64,000 nucleotides of DNA, from assembly GCA_036563615.1 (NCBI GenBank), contig DATCMB010000023.1:310001-374000 (forward strand). The letters are read 5' to 3'. The translations under genes and the position numbers were made by a program. Of the stretch, positions 40,562 to 48,388 are shown one piece after another. Position 1 is the first letter of the stretch. Every line of letters starts with the position of its first letter. Below the pieces are notes generated by a model. That model was not told the DNA's origin and made no database searches. It was given only the letters and a program-made list of their open reading frames with translations. The DNA comes from Candidatus Binatia bacterium (GTDB lineage: Bacteria > Desulfobacterota > Binatia > UBA12015).

Positions 40562-41347
40562 ATGCCGCCCGGCCTGTCGGGGACGCTCTACACGCTGGAG
40601 GAGCACTTCCTCTACGTAGGGCCGCTGCTGCGCTCCGAGCCGCACGCGCACCACGCCGGACAGATCATGTGGGTGCCGGACGGCATCGCGCTGCGGACGC
40701 GCGAGGAGCCGCCGCGGCAGGTGACGTTCGCGGTGATCCGGCCGGACGAGGTGCACGAGCACGGCGACGCGGCGCGCGCGGCGGTGCTGTGGATCGACGG
40801 CGAGGATCCGCGCTGGCGTGCGGTCGCGCCGCTGCCGGTCGCGCAGGCACAGGATGGGCAGGCGGGGGCCGCGTCGTCGTCGCTCACCGAGGACGGTGCG
40901 CCCGTGGATCGGCTCTCGCCGGACGCCGCCGAGGAGCTCGCGCGACGCTTGTCGCACGCGCTCGGACCAAACAGCACCCCGCGCCCCAGCGCGCCACGCC
41001 ACCCCGCCGTGCGCCGCATGTGCGCGCTGCTCGACGCCGGCGCGACCACGCCGTCGCACGAGATATGCTTGACGAGTCTCGCGCGGCGCTCGGGCTTGTC
41101 CGAGCGTCGCCTGCGCGAGGTGTTCCTGCGCGAGACCGGGCTCACGCCGCGCGCGTACCTGCGCTGGCGGCGCCTGCGGCGTGCGGTCGAGCGCATCCGG
41201 CAGGGCGCCTCGCTCACCGCCGCCGCGGTCGACGCCGGCTTCGCGGACGGCGCGCACTTCAGCCGCGTCTTCCACGCGCAGTTCGGCATGGCGCCGCAGC
41301 GCGCCTTCGCGTCGCTGCACTTCGGCGGCGCGCCCGCGCGCGTGTGA
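40562..41347 (+). CDS. AraC-family regulator with N-terminal cupin
   Basis: 261 residues. Residues 1-95 form a small cupin (LLRSEPHAHHAGQIMWVPDGIALRTREEPPRQVTFAVIRPDEVHEHG). The C-terminal 100 residues hold the two helix-turn-helix units, LTSLARRSGLSERRLREVFLRETGLTPRAYLRWRRLRRAVERI and SLTAAAVDAGFADGAHFSRVFHAQFGMAPQRAF. This is the size and order of ligand-responsive AraC activators. It starts 27 nt behind the RTX lipoprotein gene, so the two may be co-transcribed; the target is not evident. The stop is followed by a hairpin shared with the converging gene. Confidence 0.88.
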   Translation: MPPGLSGTLYTLEEHFLYVGPLLRSEPHAHHAGQIMWVPDGIALRTREEPPRQVTFAVIRPDEVHEHGDAARAAVLWIDGEDPRWRAVAPLPVAQAQDGQAGAASSSLTEDGAPVDRLSPDAAEELARRLSHALGPNSTPRPSAPRHPAVRRMCALLDAGATTPSHEICLTSLARRSGLSERRLREVFLRETGLTPRAYLRWRRLRRAVERIRQGASLTAAAVDAGFADGAHFSRVFHAQFGMAPQRAFASLHFGGAPARV

Positions 41348-41366
41348 CGCTACGCGCCGCTACGCC

Positions 41367-41394
41367 GAGCGCCCGCAACGTAGCACCGGCGCTC
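41367..41394. terminator. Hairpin between convergent AraC and cupin-DinB genes
   Basis: GAGCGCC (41367-41373) pairs with GGCGCTC (41388-41394) over a 14-nt loop in a 49-nt gap between two converging stops. There is no U tract. Confidence 0.4.
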
Positions 41395-41396
41395 GC

Positions 41397-42380
41397 TCAG
41401 CCGCGCGGCTCGCGCTCGTCGAGGTAGTCGATGAACCGATCCGGCGCCGGCTCGAGCCCGAGCATGCGCATCAGCACGCCGACGTTGCCGCGGTGGTACG
41501 TGCCGTGCTGCACGACGTACAGCAGCACGTCGGCGCGGGTCAGCACCCTCGTGGCGCCGTCGGTGAAGCGGACCGAGAGACGCTCGGCGAGCGCCGCGCG
41601 GTCCACGCCGAGCGCGTAGTCGACGAACCAGCGGTCGACGCGCGCCACCTCCTTGCTCAGCTCGGCGAACGTCGCGGTCTCCGGCAGGCGCGGGCTCGTG
41701 AAGCCGTGCTCCGTGCCAAGGAGATGCGCCTGAAAGATCCGGTCGACGGCATGGTAGTGCCCGATCACCTCGCGGATCAGCACGGCGTGGGGCTCCGCTT
41801 CGAGCTCGGGGCGCGCGAGCAGCGCTGCGAGGAGATGCTCGTCCGCCCAGAGCTTGTAGCGCAGCAGCGCGACGAACGGCGCGCGCGCGGCGTCGTCGAG
41901 ATCCACGTCGTCGGCGCGATCGCGGCGGTCCGTCGAAGTCGGGACGTCGGCGACGGACGGCGGCGGAGGCGTCTGCCCGTCCGCCCACTCGCGCGTGCCG
42001 CTGCGCGGTGTCAAGAATAGAACCGAAGCCGTGTCCGAGCAGAGCTCACCGCGGTGCGCGCTGCCTTGCGGGATCAGCAGCACGTCGCCGGCCTTCGCTT
42101 CGAGCCGCTCCACCGCGCCATCCGGGGCGCGCAGCGTCATGGTGACGCGCCCCGACAGGACGAGCAGCAGCTCGTCGCCGTGATCGTGGCGCTCCCAGGT
42201 GCGCGGACGGGTCCGGTCGACGGCGAGCGCGCCCACGAGCAGCGGCACGTCGCTCGCGAGCTCGCCGAGGAAGATCGGGGCGTTCACCCGGGCGGTGGCG
42301 GCGAGGGCGTGCGCGGGGTCGAGCGTGCCGCCGGTGCGCCCGTCCGCGCGTTGCGTTGCCTGCGATGCGTTGGCGTCCAT
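41397..42380 (-). CDS. Cupin-DinB fusion protein
   Basis: 327 residues from ATG 42380 (MDANASQATQ); the frame extends to 42512 but the extra part looks non-coding. Residues about 25-135 are a cupin: TWERHDHGDELLLVLSGRVTMTLRAPDG, then GDVLLIPQGSAHRGEL, with the metal-binding His-x-His...Glu and distal His. Residues about 160-320 are a DinB four-helix bundle: LLRYKLWADEHLLAALL, VIGHYHAVDRIFQAHLLG (first metal His), LLYVVQHGTYHRGNVGVLMRMLG (His-x3-His). DinB enzymes are thiol-dependent metalloenzymes such as bacillithiol or mycothiol transferases. A cupin in the same chain is unusual. The gene is divergent from the S15-type hydrolase, with a GTTCTTGAAC palindrome between them. Confidence 0.85.
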   Translation of the reverse strand: MDANASQATQRADGRTGGTLDPAHALAATARVNAPIFLGELASDVPLLVGALAVDRTRPRTWERHDHGDELLLVLSGRVTMTLRAPDGAVERLEAKAGDVLLIPQGSAHRGELCSDTASVLFLTPRSGTREWADGQTPPPPSVADVPTSTDRRDRADDVDLDDAARAPFVALLRYKLWADEHLLAALLARPELEAEPHAVLIREVIGHYHAVDRIFQAHLLGTEHGFTSPRLPETATFAELSKEVARVDRWFVDYALGVDRAALAERLSVRFTDGATRVLTRADVLLYVVQHGTYHRGNVGVLMRMLGLEPAPDRFIDYLDEREPRG

Positions 42381-42482
42381 GCCGGCATCTTGCAGCGCGC
42401 CCGGCGGACGCGCTTGAACGCAACGGCGGAAATGCGCCGCGGCGACCCTCCGTCTCGGCTCGTGCCGCTCTCCGTCACGTTC

Positions 42483-42494
42483 GTTCTTGAACGC
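42483..42494. promoter_or_regulatory. CGTTCTTGAACG palindrome in divergent promoter region
   Basis: A perfect 12-bp palindrome, 78 nt upstream of the S15-type hydrolase start and 103 nt upstream of the cupin-DinB start. GTTC...GAAC half-sites also appear at 49584-49609 before the prepilin gene. It is an operator candidate with unknown factor; LexA-like repressors of some lineages use such half-sites. Confidence 0.35.
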
Positions 42495-42560
42495 CCGCGC
42501 GAAGTGGGCCAAGGTCGCGCGCCGTCACGAACGATCCACCAACGTCGAAAGGTTCTCGCC

Positions 42561-44453
42561 GTGCACCAGACGAAGCTCAGAGCCGTTCTGAAGATCCTCC
42601 TGCTGCCGACCCTGCTCGCGCTCGTGAGCGCCTGCAGCGACAGCGACTCGTCCTCGAACCAGATCATCACCGCGGTGCTCGAAGGGCAGACGATCAGCGG
42701 GCAGGCGATCCCGTGCGTCACCGAGGCCGACGGCGTGCGCGTCTGCCAGGGCGACATGAACAACGGCCCAGGCGGCGCCGACCTGCGCTTCCGGAGCTTC
42801 GACGGCGTGCCGCTCGCGGTGTGGGTGACGCTGCCGCCCGTGCCCGTGTCGGGGCCGGACGGCGGCTACCCGCTGGTCGTGCAGAACCACGGCTGGGGCG
42901 CCCCGCCGAGCGGACCCAACGACGGGCAGTACGGCGGTCCGACCGCGACGCAGTGGGCGCAGGACGGCTACGCGGTCCTGCAGTTCGCGGCGCGCGGCTG
43001 GGGCAACTCGTGCGGCACCCCCGACTCGCGCGCGGTGAACCCCGACGCCTGCGCGAAGGGCTACATCCGGCTCGACGACTACCGCTACGAGGTGCGCGAC
43101 GTTCAGCACGCGGTCGGGCTGCTGGTCGACGAGGGCATCGTCGATCCGGAGCGGATCGGCGCGACCGGCGAGTCGTACGGGGCCGGCGTGTCGCTCGCGC
43201 TCGCGACGCTGAAGAACCGCATCATGAATCCCGACGGCTCGTTCGCGCCGTGGACGTCGCCCGGCGGGACGCCGCTGTCGCTCGCTGCCGCCGCGCCGTT
43301 CGCCGGCTGGAGCGATCTCGGCTACTCGCTGCGCCCGAACGGACGCACGCGCACGGACGCGATCACGCCGATCGACGCCGACGTGGTGCCGCCGGGCGTG
43401 CAGAAGCAGTCGATCAACACGGGCCTGTTCGGCGTCGGCGCGCTCTTCGGCTACTACGCCGCGCCCGGCAGCGATCCGGACGCCGACGTCGTGAACTGGT
43501 TCGCGTACGTGTCGGCCGGCGAGCCGTACGACCCGGTCGAGGACGCGCGGATCACCGAGCACTTCACGCGCTTCCGCTCGCCGTACTACCTGCTCGCGGG
43601 CGCCTACGGCGCGGAGCAGGTCGAGCCGGCGCCGGTGCTGATCGCGAACGGCTTCACCGACGACATCTTCCCGGCGGACGAGGCCCTGCGCTACGCGAAC
43701 CTCGCGCGCTCGCTCTACCCGTCGTATCCGATCGCGCTTCTTTTGTTCGACGTCGGCCACCCGCGCTCGAACAGCAAGGCTTCCGACGTGCTCCTGCTGC
43801 GCGAGCGGATCTACGAGTTCTTCGAGCACTATGTGAAGGGGACGGGACCGCAGCCGACGCTCGGCGTGACGGCGCTCACGCAGACCTGTCCGCCCAGCGA
43901 GCCGAGCGGCGGACCGTACGTCGCCGACACCTGGGAGGCGCTCCACCCGGGCGTGGTCGAGTACCGCTCGGCGGAGCCGCAGACGATCCTCTCGACCGGC
44001 GGCAACCCCGCGGTGGCGCAGGCCTTCGATCCGGTCGAGGGCGGGCTCGCGTGCACGACCGCACCCGGCGAGCCGGAGGGCGAGGGCGTCGCGACCTACG
44101 ACCTGCCGACGGTCACCGGCGAAGGGTTCACGCTGCTCGGCTCGCCGACCGTGACCGCGGATCTGACCGTGACCGGCGAGTACGCGTACATCGCCGCGCG
44201 TCTCGTCGACGTGGATCCCGCGTCGAACACGAAGACGCTGATCGCGCGCGCGCTGTACCGCATCGACCCCGCCGCGCCGAACGGCCGCCAGACCTTCCAG
44301 CTGCACGCGAACGGCTGGCACTTCGCCGAGGGCCACGTGCCGCGGCTCGAGCTGCTCGGTCGCGACGCGCCGTACGCCCGGCCGTCGAACGGCACGTTCT
44401 CGATCGAGGTCTCGAACCTCGAGCTGCGGCTGCCGATCGTCGAGGCGCAGTAG
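42561..44453 (+). CDS. S15/CocE-type acyl hydrolase lipoprotein
   Basis: 630 residues from GTG 42561, with GAAAGG upstream and followed at once by a lipoprotein signal (LKILLLPTLLALVSAC). The mature protein has the alpha/beta hydrolase core of X-Pro dipeptidyl-peptidase-like esterases: YPLVVQNHGWGAPP, YAVLQFAARGWGNSCG, ERIGATGESYGAGVSLALATL (nucleophile Ser205), PVLIANGFTDDIFPADEAL (Asp) and LLLFDVGHPRSNS (His). The C-terminal 200 residues are the jelly roll typical of the family (LGSPTVTADLTVTGEYAYIAARLVDVDP). It probably acts at the outer membrane on acyl or peptide substrates. A strong hairpin follows 12 nt after the stop. Confidence 0.85.
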   Translation: MHQTKLRAVLKILLLPTLLALVSACSDSDSSSNQIITAVLEGQTISGQAIPCVTEADGVRVCQGDMNNGPGGADLRFRSFDGVPLAVWVTLPPVPVSGPDGGYPLVVQNHGWGAPPSGPNDGQYGGPTATQWAQDGYAVLQFAARGWGNSCGTPDSRAVNPDACAKGYIRLDDYRYEVRDVQHAVGLLVDEGIVDPERIGATGESYGAGVSLALATLKNRIMNPDGSFAPWTSPGGTPLSLAAAAPFAGWSDLGYSLRPNGRTRTDAITPIDADVVPPGVQKQSINTGLFGVGALFGYYAAPGSDPDADVVNWFAYVSAGEPYDPVEDARITEHFTRFRSPYYLLAGAYGAEQVEPAPVLIANGFTDDIFPADEALRYANLARSLYPSYPIALLLFDVGHPRSNSKASDVLLLRERIYEFFEHYVKGTGPQPTLGVTALTQTCPPSEPSGGPYVADTWEALHPGVVEYRSAEPQTILSTGGNPAVAQAFDPVEGGLACTTAPGEPEGEGVATYDLPTVTGEGFTLLGSPTVTADLTVTGEYAYIAARLVDVDPASNTKTLIARALYRIDPAAPNGRQTFQLHANGWHFAEGHVPRLELLGRDAPYARPSNGTFSIEVSNLELRLPIVEAQ

Positions 44454-44464
44454 CGCGTCGGGCC

Positions 44465-44509
44465 ACGCGCGGCGGCGGGGCGTTGGTGCGCCGCCCCGCC
44501 GCCGCGCGT
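44465..44509 (+). terminator. 18-bp perfect GC hairpin after the S15-type gene
   Basis: ACGCGCGGCGGCGGGGCG (44465-44482) pairs with its exact complement at 44492-44509 around a 9-nt loop. It is followed by AAAAAT rather than T residues, so it is not a textbook intrinsic terminator, but it is the strongest hairpin of the region. Confidence 0.6.
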
Positions 44510-44594
44510 AAAAATCCCTATTGACGACGCCGGTCTGCTGGACGACTCGAAACGGGCGGCGGGAGAATGCCACGCCGCGGAAAGGAGAGTCCCA

Positions 44595-44969
44595 GTGATC
44601 GGAAGAGCATTCCTGGCAGCAACCCTCGTCGTCGCGCTCGCGACCCCGGCCGCGGCGGGCATGCTGGCAACGCCGGTGATGTTCCGCGGAACGAACACCG
44701 TCGGGTTCGCCTGTGAGGCGGTGAACGTCGGCAGCAAGCCGATCAAGTCGGTGACCGTGCGGATCGTCCCCTTCGTCGGCCCAGTGAACCCGGTGTCGAT
44801 CTGCACGAACCTCAGCCCCGGCTCCGTGTGCTTCGTCAGCACCGTCGAACCCGCCTTCCAGAGCGGGCACTGCCGGATCGAGTTCACCGGCGGCAAGCAG
44901 AACGTCCGCGGCTCGATGTCGGTGGTCGGCAGCGGGAACAACGTCCTGGAGCAGATCCCCGCGCTGTGA
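44595..44969 (+). CDS. Small secreted protein of unknown function
   Basis: 124 residues from GTG 44595, with AAAGGAGA six nt upstream, which decides the start. A signal peptide (MIGRAFLAATLVVALATPAAAG) is followed by about 100 mature residues with four cysteines (NTVGFACEAVNVG, NPVSICTNLSPGSVCFVS, SGHCRIEFTGG) and a regular beta pattern (IKSVTVRIVPFVGPVNP). It looks like a small disulfide-bonded beta-sandwich. I know no family. It stands alone, with terminator hairpins on both sides. Confidence 0.75.
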   Translation: MIGRAFLAATLVVALATPAAAGMLATPVMFRGTNTVGFACEAVNVGSKPIKSVTVRIVPFVGPVNPVSICTNLSPGSVCFVSTVEPAFQSGHCRIEFTGGKQNVRGSMSVVGSGNNVLEQIPAL

Positions 44970-45030
44970 CCTACGCCGCGCTCCGCGCGGACACGCCGCG
45001 AGCTCCTCGGCGGCTCGCGGCCCCGGAAAC

Positions 45031-45072
45031 GACGACGGCCGCGTGAGCGCCGAGGCTCACGCGGCCGTCGTC
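45031..45072. terminator. 18-bp perfect hairpin between convergent genes
   Basis: GACGACGGCCGCGTGAGC (45031-45048), a 6-nt loop, and the exact complement (45055-45072). It lies between the stops of the small secreted protein and the duplicated-domain protein and probably ends both transcripts. Confidence 0.65.
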
Positions 45073-45115
45073 GTTCGTGCTCGCACCGTTCACGACGCGG
45101 TGCGAGCGGAGAAGA

Positions 45116-46726
45116 CTACTCGTCGAAGAAGAACTCGCAGTAGTCGCAGCGCGGGAAGTCCGTGTCGCCGTCCTCGTAGCCGAAGCAGATCGTGTTCATC
45201 AGCGCGGGATCGACCGGCGTGGTGACGCAGCTGCCGTTCAGGCAGATCCCGTAGTCGACGAAGCACTCGCAGTCGGCGGCGTCCTCCGGGTCGATGCCGC
45301 TGCACGCCACGGGGCAGTACGTCGGCGAGCAATCGATCTCGTGGTCGAACGGGATCCAGCAGTCGAAGTCCTCGAAGCACGGGCAGTCGCACGCGCTGCC
45401 GTCGTACTTGCAGTCGCTCGTGCACTTCACCTCGCCCGTGCAGTCGAGATCGGACGCGCCGTAGAGGTCGTAGCAGGTGATGTCGTCGGGAGAGATGCCG
45501 GCCTCGCCATCGCACTCCTCGCCGAGCTCCTCGTCGACCACGCCGTTGCCGCAGAACGGCCCGTCCGGCGTCGGGGTCGGCGAGGCGCCCGGGGGCGGCG
45601 TCGGGCCGGGCGTGGCGGTCGGACCCGGCGTGCCCGTCGGACCCGGCGTGCCGCTCGGACCGGGCGTTCCCGTCGGGCTCGGGGAGCCGCTCGGACCAGG
45701 CGTCGCGGTGGGCACGGGCGTGCCGCTCGGCGTGACCGTCGGCGTCGGGCCGGCGGTCGGCTGCTTCGCGGAGATCACGAAGTTCTGCAGACCCGTCTGC
45801 CAGTCGACGATCACGTCGCTCGTCGCATCGGGGAAGCCGGGCAGACGGAACGACGCCGTGAGGTCGGAGATGAACTCGCCGGCCGGCACCGTGACGGTGA
45901 AGGTCCGGGTGTCGAACGGCTCGCCGTCGACGAGGAGCACCGCGGTGTGCTCGCCGTCGCCGAGCAGGTTCGCGTTGAACAGGACGCCGAAGCCGTTGTT
46001 GGCGTCGCCGCAGATGCCCTCGGTGTCGCGGCGCGACGTGCCGTAGGCCGGGAAGATGTGCTTGTCGCCGTCGATCACGATCTCGACGCTCTTCGCGTCA
46101 CAGAGCCAGCCCGAGAACACGACCACGCCGCTCACGAAGGAGCCCGGGCCGGGGTTCTCGAAGACGCCGACCGTGGTCGCCGACGGCGACGCGGTGCTCG
46201 ACGCCTTGCTCGTCGTCTGGGCGTCGTCGGGCGCGATGCTGAAGCTCTGCGTGCCCTCCTGCCAGACGAGCCGCACGACCTTGCCCGGCGGAAACGGCAC
46301 CCGGTAGGACGCCTCGAGGCCGGTCGCGAAGGGCTCCGCGGTCGGCTTCGTCACCTTGAAGGTGTGCGTCGCGAACGGGACGCCGTTCGCCTTGGCGACG
46401 GCCGTGTGCTCGCCGTCGCCCAGCAGATTGAAGTTGAACAGCGCGCCGAAGCCGTTGTTCTTGTCGCCGCACACCGACTCGGTGTCGCTGCGCGACGTGC
46501 CGTACGCGGGGTAGACGACGTGCGCGCCGCCGTCGATCTCGATGACGACCGACTCGGCGTCGCACACCCAGCCGGAGAACATGCCGATGCCGCTCTGCGG
46601 GGTGCCGTCGCCGGGGTTCTCGAGGACGGCCTGCGCGTGCGCCGTCGACGCGAGCGCGAGCACGCCGAGGGCGACGACGAACGAGCCTGGGCGACACAGG
46701 CGAGGACGACAAGAGGTGGTTCGCAT
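45116..46726 (-). CDS. Secreted protein: duplicated beta domain, Pro/Thr linker, Cys-rich tail
   Basis: 536 residues from ATG 46726 (AAAGGGA upstream); the TTG 18 nt earlier is less likely. A signal peptide ends ASTAHAQA. Two copies of one domain of about 130 residues follow (AVLENPGDGTPQSGIGMFSGWVCDAESVVIEIDGG... and GVFENPGPGSFVSGVVVFSGWLCDAKSVEIVIDGD...), each with the YPAYGTSRxDTExxCGDxNNGFGxLFNxNLLGDGEHTAV block. Then comes a GTPGPTATPGP-type linker of about 70 residues and a Cys-rich tail (CGNGVVDEELGEECDG as in myxobacterial Cys-rich repeats, then about 18 more Cys to the end). It is an exported, probably surface-attached protein with binding domains in tandem; the ligand is unknown. 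Confidence 0.85.
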   Translation of the reverse strand: MRTTSCRPRLCRPGSFVVALGVLALASTAHAQAVLENPGDGTPQSGIGMFSGWVCDAESVVIEIDGGAHVVYPAYGTSRSDTESVCGDKNNGFGALFNFNLLGDGEHTAVAKANGVPFATHTFKVTKPTAEPFATGLEASYRVPFPPGKVVRLVWQEGTQSFSIAPDDAQTTSKASSTASPSATTVGVFENPGPGSFVSGVVVFSGWLCDAKSVEIVIDGDKHIFPAYGTSRRDTEGICGDANNGFGVLFNANLLGDGEHTAVLLVDGEPFDTRTFTVTVPAGEFISDLTASFRLPGFPDATSDVIVDWQTGLQNFVISAKQPTAGPTPTVTPSGTPVPTATPGPSGSPSPTGTPGPSGTPGPTGTPGPTATPGPTPPPGASPTPTPDGPFCGNGVVDEELGEECDGEAGISPDDITCYDLYGASDLDCTGEVKCTSDCKYDGSACDCPCFEDFDCWIPFDHEIDCSPTYCPVACSGIDPEDAADCECFVDYGICLNGSCVTTPVDPALMNTICFGYEDGDTDFPRCDYCEFFFDE

Positions 46727-46976
46727 GATCGTGATCCCTTTCAAAGGCGCGTAGTTTGGTGGTCGTTGCCCATGGTGGTCAATGTGGATAATTGCCCCAC
46801 TCCGCTCGTGCGGCGCTGCAAGAACTTCGCAGACGCGATGGAGGGGCTGCGCGGTGCGTCACGTCGCGAGCGGGCTCCGAGAGACCCTCAAGCACGAAAT
46901 TGAATCGGCCTCGCGAGCGGCGAGCTCCCGCACGTCGCGACGGTGAGGCGGCGCCATCCGACGCGCCCGCGCTCCG

Positions 46977-48293
46977 TCACGCCGGCAGCCGCACCTCGAA
47001 GTAGCGGATCGCCGCGAGCTCGCGCGCCAGCTCGGCGCGGAAGTCGGGGTGCGCGATCGCGATCAGCGCCTCGCCGCGCTCGCGCAGCGTCATGCCGTGC
47101 AGGTTCACGGCGCCGTACTCGGTCGCGACCCAGTGGACGTGGCCGCGCGTCGTCACCACGCCGGCGCCGGGCTCGAGCGCCGCGACGATGCGCGACACCT
47201 TGCCGCCCGCCGCCGTCGACGGGAAGGCGAGGATCGGCTTGCCGCCGCGCGACAGCGCAGCACCACGCATGAAGTCCATCTGACCGCCGATGCCGGAGTA
47301 GATCCGGTGCCCGATCGAGTCGGCGCAGACCTGCCCCGTGAGGTCGACCTGCAGCGCCGAGTTGATCGCCACCACGCGGTCGTTCTTGCGGATCAGCGCG
47401 GTGTCGTTGGTGAGATCGCAGGTGAGGAACTCGATCTGCGGGTTGTCGTCGACGAAGTCGAAGAGACGCTTCGTTCCCGAGACGAAGCTCGTCACCGTGC
47501 GCTGCGGGAAGACCTTCTTCAGGCGATTCGTGACCACGCCGCCCTCGATGAGGTCGATCAGGCGGTCGGAGAACATCTCGGTGTGGACGCCGAGGTCGTG
47601 CTTGTCGTGCAGCCGGGTGAGGACCGCGTCGGGGATCGTCCCGATGCCCATCTGCAGCGTCGAGCCGTCCTCGATCAGCGCCGCGACCACCTCGCCGATG
47701 CGCGCCTCGACCGGACCCTCGGGCTCCGGCACGTGCTCGAGCAGCGGACGGTTGGTGTGCACGAAGGCCGTGACCCGCGAGAAGGGTACGACGCCGCTGC
47801 CGAGCGTGCGCGGCATCTGCTCGTTGATCTCGGCGAGGACGACGCGCGCCGCATCGACCGCGGCCTTGGCGGTGTCGACCGAGGTGCCGAGCGAGCACAT
47901 GCCGTGCGCGTCGGGCGGCGAGAGCTGCACGAGCGCCGCGTCGAGCGGGATCCGCCCGGACGTGAAGAGCCACGGGATGTCGGAGAGGAATATCGGCACG
48001 AAGTCCGCGCGTCCCTCGGCGATCGGCTGACGCAGCGCGGGGCCGGTGAAGAGCGACACCGAGCGCAGCCGTCCCGCGACCTCGGGCCGCGCGAACGGCG
48101 CGTCGCCCGCCGTGTGGAGGTGGTAGAGGCGGACGTCTTCGAGGTCGCTGCGCTCGGCGAGCGCGGCGAGCAGCGGCGTCGGCGTCGCGCAGGCGCCGTG
48201 CACGAAGACGTTGGTGCCGCTGCGCACGAGCCGCACGACGTCCTCCGCGGACGACGCACGGCTCCGCCATTCTGCTGCCGATGGGGCTGCCAT
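46977..48293 (-). CDS. Acetyl-CoA hydrolase/transferase family CoA-transferase
   Basis: 438 residues, the usual length of 4-hydroxybutyrate/acetate CoA-transferases. Landmarks are the N-terminal NVFVHGACATPTPLLAALAER, DAALVQLSPPDAHGMCSLGTSVDTAKAAVDAARVVLAEIN, the nucleophile glutamate in DLGVHTEMFSDRLIDL, GQVCADSIGHRIYSGIGGQMDFMRGAALSRGGKPILAFPSTAAGGKVSRIV, and VVTTRGHVHWVATEYGAVNLHGMTLRERGEALIAIAHPDFR. It moves CoA between short-chain acids in the cytoplasm via a glutamyl-CoA intermediate. It is a single gene on the minus strand; the 250-nt gap at 46727-46976 towards the next gene shows nothing I can name. Confidence 0.9.
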   Translation of the reverse strand: MAAPSAAEWRSRASSAEDVVRLVRSGTNVFVHGACATPTPLLAALAERSDLEDVRLYHLHTAGDAPFARPEVAGRLRSVSLFTGPALRQPIAEGRADFVPIFLSDIPWLFTSGRIPLDAALVQLSPPDAHGMCSLGTSVDTAKAAVDAARVVLAEINEQMPRTLGSGVVPFSRVTAFVHTNRPLLEHVPEPEGPVEARIGEVVAALIEDGSTLQMGIGTIPDAVLTRLHDKHDLGVHTEMFSDRLIDLIEGGVVTNRLKKVFPQRTVTSFVSGTKRLFDFVDDNPQIEFLTCDLTNDTALIRKNDRVVAINSALQVDLTGQVCADSIGHRIYSGIGGQMDFMRGAALSRGGKPILAFPSTAAGGKVSRIVAALEPGAGVVTTRGHVHWVATEYGAVNLHGMTLRERGEALIAIAHPDFRAELARELAAIRYFEVRLPA

Positions 48294-48388
48294 GGCCCGG
48301 GGTTAGCCGGCCGCATCCCGCGGCTGCAAGTCGCGGCGTGTCCGACGCCCGCAGGCGCGGCTTGCGCTGCACGCCGCGCGCGATCGGC

